The notes under the pieces were generated by a model, which saw nothing but the letters and a program-made list of their open reading frames with translations, was not told the origin of the DNA and made no database searches. DNA of 27,951 nucleotides from Bdellovibrionaceae bacterium UBA6776 (lineage in GTDB: Bacteria; Bdellovibrionota; Bdellovibrionia; Bdellovibrionales; UBA1609), in the NCBI GenBank assembly GCA_002453155.1, contig DKGG01000031.1:1-27951 (forward strand), read 5' to 3'. Both the position numbers and the translations under genes were made by a program. Positions 21,891 to 27,951 of the stretch are shown piece by piece; positions within the stretch are counted from its first letter, which is position 1; every line of letters begins with the position of its first letter.

Positions 21891-22916
21891 TCAGAATTTG
21901 TAAAAGAGCAGGCCTTCGGTCAGGCTGGCGTCAATGGGTGTGATTTTCTGAAGCCCCAAGGCTTTCATAAAGCCCAAGGTCAAAGCCAGATTGGTCACTT
22001 CAGTTGGGGCAAAGTCTCCGCCAATTTCTGAGTCGTTCAGTTCTGAGCGTTCCACCAGAGCTTTTTCAATTTGATCGCTCGAAATAGAGCTTGGTTTTTT
22101 TAATTGGCCTCGAACCGAATGCCACCAAACGCCTCCAATTCCGTACCATTGCTTGTCCTTTGCGAGCTTACGAAATTCTTTGGGTAAGGTTTTGCGGGCA
22201 TTTTTCTCAGCCAAAATCACAGCATCACTTTGCTTTTTTTGGAGTGGATTGGGGGAAGGTCGAGATTTGGGGTTTTGGTGAAAGAGCTTTTTAAGAACCA
22301 AATTTTTAAATCCCACAGAGGCCATCTTTCCCTGAAAAACCTCTATCTTGTCTTCGTCTTTGTAAGTGATCTGCATGGATCCGCCGCCGATGTCCCAGAC
22401 CACGGCCTCTTCTGGCTGAATAGCCTCAGGAGCTTTTACAAATGCAGAGGTGTAGCCAATCATGGCTTCGTCCTTCTGTGAAATCACTCGAACTGGAACC
22501 AGTGAGACTTTCGAAATGTGTTGAGCGATGTCTTTGCCGTTTTTTGCCTGTCTCAATGCGGAGGTGGCCACAGCTTGAATGTTGGAAATGCCCGTATCTT
22601 TCATTTCCTGAACCAGGCTTAAAAACTCTTTTTCCGCCAAAGAGATTGTCTTTGCATCAATGGTTTTGTTTTTGGACCGATCCAATGCCTCTTTAAATGG
22701 AAGGGGACGCTGGTCTTTAAAAATCACTGCGATGATTTTTTGATCACAGTGGTTCACTTTTGCACCCAAAGCTTTTAATGATCCCGATCCCATATCAATG
22801 GCTCCGCGAAGGCTTTCGCATGAGGAGGAGGTTTTTACGGGAGAGTGAGAGCACGCGAGGAGAGAAAAAAATAAGAGAACCAGACCAGCATAAAGAGGTT
22901 TGAGTAGGTTTCGCAA
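21891..22916 (-). CDS. Lipoprotein homologue of the Ppx/GppA phosphatase family
   Basis: A 341-residue protein. Seen: signal peptide with lipobox LLAC (Cys22), then Ppx/GppA motifs: AIDMGSGSLKALGAKV (family AIDxGSNSxRL), AVATSALRQAKNG, VISQKDEAMIGY, VVWDIGGGSMQI and YGIGGVWWHS. These are the ATP/phosphate-binding loops of the actin-like ASKHA fold. It is about the length of short Ppx (roughly 300 residues), without the C-terminal HD domain. Ppx and GppA are cytoplasmic and act on polyphosphate or pppGpp; a lipid-anchored form would sit in the envelope, so the substrate is open. Start TTG at 22916 with AGGAG 8 nt upstream. It lies 21 nt after the ABC permease gene, so probably in that operon. 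Confidence 0.8.
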   Translation of the reverse strand: MRNLLKPLYAGLVLLFFSLLACSHSPVKTSSSCESLRGAIDMGSGSLKALGAKVNHCDQKIIAVIFKDQRPLPFKEALDRSKNKTIDAKTISLAEKEFLSLVQEMKDTGISNIQAVATSALRQAKNGKDIAQHISKVSLVPVRVISQKDEAMIGYTSAFVKAPEAIQPEEAVVWDIGGGSMQITYKDEDKIEVFQGKMASVGFKNLVLKKLFHQNPKSRPSPNPLQKKQSDAVILAEKNARKTLPKEFRKLAKDKQWYGIGGVWWHSVRGQLKKPSSISSDQIEKALVERSELNDSEIGGDFAPTEVTNLALTLGFMKALGLQKITPIDASLTEGLLFYKF

Positions 22917-22937
22917 AATGAAATCTCCTGAATGTTT

Positions 22938-23699
22938 TTAAGTTTTTAGGCGATAGCCGGTTTTAAAAATCAAAGCCACAATGGCAATGCAAATGGCCAT
23001 AAAAAAACCAACCATAAAAAGGCTAAGGCTTAAAGAAACATCTGCCTTTTCGTAAAAGCTCCAACGAAAACCACTGATCAAATACACCACGGGATTTGCC
23101 AATGAAATTTTTTGCCATAAAGGAGGAAGCATTTTGATGGAGTAAAAACTTCCCCCCAAAAAGGCCAAGGGCGTGATGATCAAAAGGGGAATGATTTGAA
23201 GTTTTTCAAAACCATCTGCCCAAATTCCAATGATAAATCCAAACAGTGAAAAGGTCAGAGAGGTCAAAACCAAAAACAGGGCCATCAAAAAAGGATGAGC
23301 AATATGAAGGGGAACAAAAAGCCCCGCCGTGGCTAAGATGATCAATCCCACCATCAAGGATTTTGAGGCCGCCGCACCCACATAGCCTAAGGTGACCTCC
23401 AGGTAAGAGACCGGAGCAGACAACAGCTCATAGATGGTGCCGGTAAAACGGGGAAAGTAAATCCCAAAAGAGGCATTGGAAATGCTTTGATTTAAAATAG
23501 AAAGCATAATCAATCCGGGAACAATAAAAGATCCGTAGCTAACCCCTTCGACAGAATCAATGCGAGAACCAATGGCAGAACCAAACACCACAAAGTAAAG
23601 CGCCGTGGAGATGACAGGAGAAGCAATGCTTTGGCCTAAAGTCCGAAAGGTGCGGGCCATTTCAAATTTATAGATTGCAAGAACGGCATGAAGATTCAT
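22938..23699 (-). CDS. ABC-2 type exporter permease (YadH-like)
   Basis: A 253-residue membrane protein with about six hydrophobic helices. Seen: the N-terminal IYKFEMARTFRTLGQSIASP segment and GSFIVPGLIMLSILNQSISNASF typical of the ABC-2 permease fold, and the late helix pair LGGSFYSIKMLPP...PVVYLISGFRW. This matches the YadH family, whose members pair with YadG ATPases. The ATG overlaps the ATPase stop by 4 nt (23696-23699), so the two subunits are co-translated. Substrate unknown. Confidence 0.88.
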   Translation of the reverse strand: MNLHAVLAIYKFEMARTFRTLGQSIASPVISTALYFVVFGSAIGSRIDSVEGVSYGSFIVPGLIMLSILNQSISNASFGIYFPRFTGTIYELLSAPVSYLEVTLGYVGAAASKSLMVGLIILATAGLFVPLHIAHPFLMALFLVLTSLTFSLFGFIIGIWADGFEKLQIIPLLIITPLAFLGGSFYSIKMLPPLWQKISLANPVVYLISGFRWSFYEKADVSLSLSLFMVGFFMAICIAIVALIFKTGYRLKT

Positions 23700-24619
23700 G
23701 ATTTCCTCACCAGGTTGACAAAAATTTCTTCCAAAGAACTCTGTTCTGTTTTTAAGTCTTTGAACTTCACACCTTGATTTCCCAGAAGAGATAGCAGATC
23801 CGCAATCCCGGAATCTTCTTTTTGGGAGTCGTAGCTGTAAACCAACTTCAAGCCATTTTCCAGCAGTTCAAGATCAAACTCTTTAAGGGTATCAGGCAAT
23901 TTGGCAAGCGGCTCTTGCAAATCCAAAAGAAGTCTTTTTTGTCCCATCCTTTGAATCAACTTGCGCTTTTCTTCGATCAGTATCAGTTGGCCATGATTGA
24001 TCACTCCAATCCGATCGGCCATTTGCTCGGCCTCCTCAATGTAGTGAGTGGTCAAGATGACGGTCACTCCAGAATCTTTGAGCGTTTGAATCTGTTGCCA
24101 CATGTCTTTTCGAAGCTCCACATCCACGCCGGCGGTGGGTTCATCCAGAAATAAGATTTTAGGTTCATGGGAAAGCGCCTTAGCAATCAGCACCCGGCGC
24201 TTCATTCCCCCGGACAAAGTCATCAGTTTGTTGTTGCGTTTGTCCCAGAGGCTCAAACTTTTGAGCACCTTCTCAATGTGCTCTGGGTTTTTGGGAAGAC
24301 CAAAAAGTCCTCGACTAAAACTGACTGTGTTCCAAACCGTTTCAAAGGCATCCGTGGTCAATTCTTGAGGAACCAATCCAATCAGCTGCCTGGATTTTCG
24401 ATAGTCTTTCAGGATGTCGTGGCCCGAAACGGTGATCTTCCCCTCGCTGGGGGTGACCAACCCACAAACGGTCCCAATGAGGGTGGTCTTTCCTGCACCA
24501 TTGGGCCCCAGAAGAGCAAAAAGCTCCCCAGGCTGAATGCTGAGGTCAATATTCTTCAGGGCTTGGAAGCCCCCTTTGTAGGTCTTAGAGAGTCCGTGAA
24601 TGGAGATGATTGGGGACAT
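23696..24619 (-). CDS. ABC transporter ATP-binding protein (YadG-like)
   Basis: A 307-residue ATPase. Seen: Walker A GPNGAGKTT, signature LSGGMKRR, Walker B KILFLDEPTAGVD, and switch His TTHYIEEAEQ; the C-terminal ~90 residues are an accessory domain common to exporters of this type. Start ATG at 24619 (MSPIISIHGLSKTYKGG), chosen because the open frame upstream to 24850 has no domain content; AGGAA lies 8 nt before. It is the first gene of an operon with permease and the Ppx-like lipoprotein, and is divergent from the secreted protein gene at 24817 with a 197-nt spacer. Confidence 0.92.
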   Translation of the reverse strand: MSPIISIHGLSKTYKGGFQALKNIDLSIQPGELFALLGPNGAGKTTLIGTVCGLVTPSEGKITVSGHDILKDYRKSRQLIGLVPQELTTDAFETVWNTVSFSRGLFGLPKNPEHIEKVLKSLSLWDKRNNKLMTLSGGMKRRVLIAKALSHEPKILFLDEPTAGVDVELRKDMWQQIQTLKDSGVTVILTTHYIEEAEQMADRIGVINHGQLILIEEKRKLIQRMGQKRLLLDLQEPLAKLPDTLKEFDLELLENGLKLVYSYDSQKEDSGIADLLSLLGNQGVKFKDLKTEQSSLEEIFVNLVRKS

Positions 24620-24816
24620 GAGGTGAATTCCTGGTTGCAAGAGCGTTTGAGGGGCCATTGAAGCCCAATTTTGAGGGCCTCGCAAGGCAAAAATCGGCAC
24701 TGGAAGTTGAAAGCCTTTCAGATCAAAGGTTGTGGGGGGAGCTGAGGCCCCAGTGGCGAATGGTACGGAGTTTGAAATATTTGGGAGCTGGAGGAAGGGT
24801 TCTGAAAGGATTCGAT

Positions 24817-25386
24817 ATGAAGACTTCGAAAAACACAGCTGCAAAATCACAGAATTTCAGGAAGGGTTCTTTTGCTGCTGTCCTCCTGACTGTCCTAGTG
24901 GCTTTTGCACCCTCTTTTAGCATGGCCGCAAACAATCAGGGTGCACAAAAAGGACCTTTCAAAAGCCGAACCGCTTTAATGAAAGCTCTTTTTAATTCTG
25001 GATTTCATCAGATCATCGAATTCGAAGCTCTGGGAATCCGCAACAACATCCTGAGCCAAACTCTCAATGGGCAACAAGACGTCGAAGTGAAAAAAACCCC
25101 TTTAAAAACTTTGGCTTCAAATTTAAGAGAAGCAGATCGCATCAAATCCATGGACTACTTGCATCGCGGAATTGGAAAAGCTGTGATTATGGGTAAAGTC
25201 TTTGGAGACATTCTTTATGAAGCGTACAATGTCTCAAACATCGCCATTTGCCACAAAGTCACTGACGCTCATATCAATGAAAATGCCGGCAAGTTTGTTT
25301 ACTGCATCGTCTTCCCTCGTCCTGTGGAAGAAGTGATGAAAACTCTGGAAGAAAACGGCGTGATTGAACAGGCGGATGTCGAATAA
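24817..25386 (+). CDS. Secreted protein of unknown function
   Basis: A 189-residue protein with a long signal peptide: a charged n-region (KTSKNTAAKSQNFRKG), core SFAAVLLTVLVAFAPSF, cleavage near SMA-ANN. The mature part (GPFKSRTALMKALFNSGF, IIEFEALGIRNNIL, ICHKVTDAH, YCIVFPRPVEEVMKTLEENG) has two cysteines that could pair, and looks alpha/beta. No family recognised. ATG 24817 is preceded by AAGGA 6 nt upstream, which decides against earlier starts. A strong terminator follows 26 nt after the stop. Confidence 0.7.
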   Translation: MKTSKNTAAKSQNFRKGSFAAVLLTVLVAFAPSFSMAANNQGAQKGPFKSRTALMKALFNSGFHQIIEFEALGIRNNILSQTLNGQQDVEVKKTPLKTLASNLREADRIKSMDYLHRGIGKAVIMGKVFGDILYEAYNVSNIAICHKVTDAHINENAGKFVYCIVFPRPVEEVMKTLEENGVIEQADVE

Positions 25387-25411
25387 ATTCTCTCGTTTTC
25401 ATGTGAGATTC

Positions 25412-25450
25412 AAAAAAAAGAAAGGCCCAAATTGGGCCTTTCTTTTTTTT
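25412..25450. terminator. Bidirectional intrinsic terminator
   Basis: Arms 25412-25430 and 25432-25450 are perfect complements over 19 bp around a single central A, with GGCCCAA/TTGGGCC at the apex and A/T runs at the base. It ends the secreted-protein gene on plus and the CsbD gene on minus (stop at 25468). Confidence 0.92.
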
Positions 25451-25467
25451 GCTATGAAGACACAGAT

Positions 25468-25668
25468 CTAGCTGTGTTTTTTCATAAAGCTGGAAACTTC
25501 GCGATCGGCTTGATCTTTTGTGTAGCCGTATCTCTCTTGAATTTTACCGCGAAGTTTTTGGAGATCGCCTTCCACACGGGTCAAATCGTCATCTGTCAAT
25601 TTGCCCCATTGAGACTTTACCTCACCCTTCATATTTTCCCATTTTCCTTTAAGTACATCTGAATTCAT
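25468..25668 (-). CDS. CsbD family stress-response protein
   Basis: A 66-residue hydrophilic protein: NSDVLKGKWENMKGEVK, WGKLTDDDLTRVEGD and LRGKIQERYGYTKDQADREV are the CsbD-family blocks at full length. The fold is a small helical bundle. CsbD genes are part of general stress regulons in several bacteria; function unknown. Start with AAAGGA 7 nt before the ATG. It lies 40 nt downstream of the DUF1328 gene and probably shares its transcript, which ends at the terminator. Confidence 0.9.
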   Translation of the reverse strand: MNSDVLKGKWENMKGEVKSQWGKLTDDDLTRVEGDLQKLRGKIQERYGYTKDQADREVSSFMKKHS

Positions 25669-25708
25669 TTTATATTCCTTTCGTTGTAAGTGGGTTAAAA
25701 ACTAAAAT

Positions 25709-25897
25709 TTACAGTTTGCCACTGATGGCTTGATCTCCTCGTCTTGCCAATCCCATGACCAAAGACACGAGAAACAGAACGAGAAAAATGCCAAACAGAA
25801 TCTTTGCAACTGACGCAGAGGCGGCCGCGATTCCTGTGAAACCAAAGACTCCGGCAATCAATGCGATAATCAGAAAAGTAACTGTCCATGCTAACAT
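25709..25897 (-). CDS. DUF1328-family small membrane protein
   Basis: A 62-residue protein with two hydrophobic helices: WTVTFLIIALIAGVFGFTG and IAAASASVAKILFGIFLV, then FLVSLVMGLARRG. The IALIAGVFGF-x2-IA block is the DUF1328 hallmark. The start has AAAGGAG 7 nt before ATG 25897. It sits upstream of csbD, a pairing common in stress-type clusters. Function unknown. Confidence 0.9.
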   Translation of the reverse strand: MLAWTVTFLIIALIAGVFGFTGIAAASASVAKILFGIFLVLFLVSLVMGLARRGDQAISGKL

Positions 25898-26153
25898 TTT
25901 GTGCTCCTTTCATTTTTATTCATTTGCTGACTTCCTCAAGCTATCAAAGTCTTAAGAACAGATCTGACCGAAGGTGTTTAAAAGATGTGGTGATTTCTTC
26001 AAAAACCAGGTTCCAAAATCCTTGAGGGTCTTGCATGGGGCGCCTTCAGTCTTTATATTGGAACTGTAAAAAAATAGTTTTTAAGTCTTCGAAAGAACAA
26101 TAAAGAGTCAATAACCAGTTCATCATATGTCCACAGGGACAGGGGGAAAATAT

Positions 26154-27170
26154 ATGCGTCTTTTGCAAGTCAACAAAGGGGCCGTTCGGTGGTTTGCTTT
26201 GGTGTTAATGACAGCGTCTGTTGGATTTTGGTCTGCGGGCTGTACCAACTCTTCAAAAAATGGAGAGCTTGGAGAGAGTGAAGCAGCGAAAATTCGCTTG
26301 GGACAAATGCTTTATTTTGACACCCGTTTGTCCAAGGACAATACCATCTCATGCAACACCTGCCACAACGTGGCAAATGGTGGAGCGGGAGTGGATGGAC
26401 TTCCCACTTCACTTGGAATTGGAAAACAAAAGGGCGGACGAAATGCGCCGACGGTTTGGAATGCAAAGTTCTTGAGCGTTCAATTTTGGGATGGTCGGGC
26501 GCCGAATTTGAAAGAGCAGGCAAAAGGACCGATCACCAATCCCATCGAAATGGGTATGGACAGTCATGATGTGGCCGTTCAAAACATTCAAGCCGTGGAA
26601 GGCTATCGACCGTATTTTAAAGAGGCCTTTGGTTCTGAAGATGCCATCAATATTGAAAATATCGCAGAAGCCATTGCAAGTTTTGAAAAGACTCTGGTGA
26701 CTTTGAACAGCCCTTACGACAAGTTTAAAGCCGGGGACCAGACCGCTTTAACTGACATGCAGCAGAAGGGTCTGCAACTTTTCAATGCAAAAGGCTGTGT
26801 GGCTTGTCACTCGGGCACTCACTTTGCGGGTCCAGAACTTCCGGAAGGAACAGGGTTTTTTCAAAAATTTCCCACCTTTCCCAACAAGTACGATCGCAAA
26901 TACAAGTTTTCCAAGGATTTGGGTCGCTATGAAGTGACCAAAGATCCTGCGGATAAAAACATGTGGCGAGTTCCCACTTTGAGAAATGTGGCTTTGACTT
27001 CTCCCTACTTTCACAATGGAAAAGTTAAGACTTTGGATGAGGCGGTTCGCGTCATGGCCTTATCTCAGTTGAATCAAAAACTGACGGCCAAAGAAGTGGC
27101 TCAATTGGTGGCTTTCTTGAAGTCGCTCACAGGGGAAATTCCTCACATTGAGAAGCCTGAACTTCCTTAA
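26154..27170 (+). CDS. Di-haem cytochrome c peroxidase family lipoprotein
   Basis: A 338-residue protein. Seen: signal peptide with lipobox SAGC (Cys28), so lipid-anchored; haem site CNTCH (67-71) followed by the GGAGVDG loop, and CVACH (215-219) with SGTHFAGPELP. The blocks RNAPTVWNAKFLSVQFWDGRAPNLKEQAKGPI and FWDGRA are diagnostic of bacterial CcpA/MauG-type peroxidases, as is the late MWRVPTLRNVALTSPYFHNG. Known role: periplasmic reduction of H2O2 with electrons from cytochrome c; the C-terminal haem gives electrons and the N-terminal haem is the peroxidatic site. Start ATG at 26154 with AGGGGGA 6 nt upstream; an upstream ATG at 26127 has no site and gives a non-signal leader. Single gene. 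Confidence 0.92.
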   Translation: MRLLQVNKGAVRWFALVLMTASVGFWSAGCTNSSKNGELGESEAAKIRLGQMLYFDTRLSKDNTISCNTCHNVANGGAGVDGLPTSLGIGKQKGGRNAPTVWNAKFLSVQFWDGRAPNLKEQAKGPITNPIEMGMDSHDVAVQNIQAVEGYRPYFKEAFGSEDAINIENIAEAIASFEKTLVTLNSPYDKFKAGDQTALTDMQQKGLQLFNAKGCVACHSGTHFAGPELPEGTGFFQKFPTFPNKYDRKYKFSKDLGRYEVTKDPADKNMWRVPTLRNVALTSPYFHNGKVKTLDEAVRVMALSQLNQKLTAKEVAQLVAFLKSLTGEIPHIEKPELP

Positions 27171-27212
27171 ATTTTCATAAAATTCGTGGGGGATTCTTCC
27201 GAAGAGTTCCCC

Positions 27213-27929
27213 ATGAGCATGATATCCCGATATAAAAGACCTGGTGGCTTTGTGCAGTTGTTGTCTCTCATAGAGACTTCCACAGCAGCAAAGAAAGAAA
27301 AATTTCTAGAGATTGTTCGTTCTGAAAGCGAAAGCTGGGCGAATGCCATCGAGCAGCGCGTGCTCACCATGGATCGCATCTTTACCTGGCCGGACAATGT
27401 GGTCACAGAGGTTTTTAAAAACCTGCCTCTTCGCAATATGGCCTGTGCCCTTCAGGGTTTCGATGCCGAAAAGCAAGAGCGCATTCTTCAATACATGTCT
27501 CACTCTGAAAGGCGAAAAATTCAGGACGAAATGGGTGCGATGAAATCCAGCCCGGAAGAATTTAATGGCACGATTTTAAAGCTTTTAGAAATCACTCGAA
27601 AGATGATCTCAGACGGTCAAATTCGTGTGGAAAAGATTGATGAAAGCATGATGATCCCTGAGGATTTTGAAGACAAGCTCGAGAAGCAATCTCCGGGGGC
27701 TTTTGGGGGCGGATCTTCTTCCAAATCGGCACCCTCTTCACAGGGGCATCAAACTGCTGAAAAGGTTCAAGAGGCCATTCATCAGGTGCAAAACACTGCA
27801 GCTTCGGGATCGGCGGAAGTTCTTCAACTTCAGCGCATGGCTCAGGCTTTGACCAAAGAAAACAAGTCGTTGAAAGACGAGAATCGCATCCTCAGAGAAA
27901 AGCTCGAACAGATCCGCAAAATCGCCTAA
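27213..27929 (+). CDS. FliG C-terminal-domain-like protein with coiled-coil tail
   Basis: A 238-residue protein. Seen: about residues 45-95, MDRIFTWPDNVVTEVFKNLP, NMACALQGFDAEKQERILQY and MSHSERRKIQDEM, follow the FliG-C pattern in which a helical domain ends in the xALKGxxxxxxxxIxxxMSxR block. The N-terminal FliG domains are missing. A Gly/Ser-rich linker (GGGSSSKSAPSS) leads to a C-terminal coiled coil (LTKENKSLKDENRILREKLEQIRK). Start: ATG 27213 with GAAGAG 6 nt upstream; GTG 27186 is an alternative. No flagellar gene is nearby. Such stand-alone FliG-like proteins may act outside the switch complex; function unknown. Confidence 0.7.
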   Translation: MSMISRYKRPGGFVQLLSLIETSTAAKKEKFLEIVRSESESWANAIEQRVLTMDRIFTWPDNVVTEVFKNLPLRNMACALQGFDAEKQERILQYMSHSERRKIQDEMGAMKSSPEEFNGTILKLLEITRKMISDGQIRVEKIDESMMIPEDFEDKLEKQSPGAFGGGSSSKSAPSSQGHQTAEKVQEAIHQVQNTAASGSAEVLQLQRMAQALTKENKSLKDENRILREKLEQIRKIA

Positions 27930-27951
27930 GCGCTAAAAAGTACCTGCTTCC

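Overview
This is a chromosomal window of moderate to low GC (mid-40s percent by eye) from a Gram-negative bacterium. The cell type is shown by periplasmic multicopper oxidase and di-haem proteins, outer-membrane-type lipoprotein signals, a protein ending in a beta-barrel-like segment with an aromatic terminus, and envelope redox enzymes. Several features would suit a Bdellovibrionota-like organism: a stand-alone FliG-C-like protein, many small secreted proteins of unknown function, a lipoprotein Ppx/GppA homologue, and frequent GTG/TTG starts. That placement is inference; no rRNA or marker gene is present.

Region 1 (1-3.5 kb) looks like decaying accessory DNA. It holds a HepT/MntA-type toxin-antitoxin pair whose antitoxin is frameshifted by an 8-bp tandem duplication. 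A second, truncated hepT copy lies in opposite orientation, and a 19-bp perfect inverted repeat and the 3' end of a tRNA lie between the copies. A SnoaL/NTF2-like gene follows whose ribosome-binding site points into the wrong frame, then a small secreted protein, a remnant of an ABC-transporter ATPase and a tiny membrane protein.

Region 2 (3.5-11.9 kb) holds a SAM methyltransferase, a TPR plus GT9-like glycosyltransferase, and a tight cation-transport cluster: a SERCA-like P2A Ca2+ ATPase, a CPA-type cation/H+ antiporter, and two CaCA Ca2+/Na+ exchangers. The first three genes overlap by one base each. Together they look like a calcium/cation export module.

Region 3 (11.9-16.5 kb, minus strand) holds an acetyl-CoA hydrolase/CoA-transferase, a lipoprotein with an HEXXH...ETIAD gluzincin motif coupled by an ATGA overlap to a small secreted protein, and a secreted protein coupled to a double-TM2 membrane protein.

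Region 4 (16.6-21.9 kb) is an envelope redox block. A CopA-like multicopper oxidase is fused to a C-terminal segment that reads like a small outer-membrane beta-barrel. A di-haem c-type cytochrome converges on it, and an exported MsrB-MsrA fusion follows. A 37-bp near-perfect inverted repeat enclosing two further hairpins closes the block.

Region 5 (21.9-27.9 kb) has a minus-strand YadG/YadH-like ABC exporter followed by a lipoprotein Ppx/GppA homologue, a secreted protein with a textbook terminator, a CsbD/DUF1328 stress-type pair, a lipoprotein di-haem cytochrome c peroxidase, and an orphan FliG-C-like coiled-coil protein. No CRISPR array, intact insertion sequence or complete tRNA/rRNA gene was seen.
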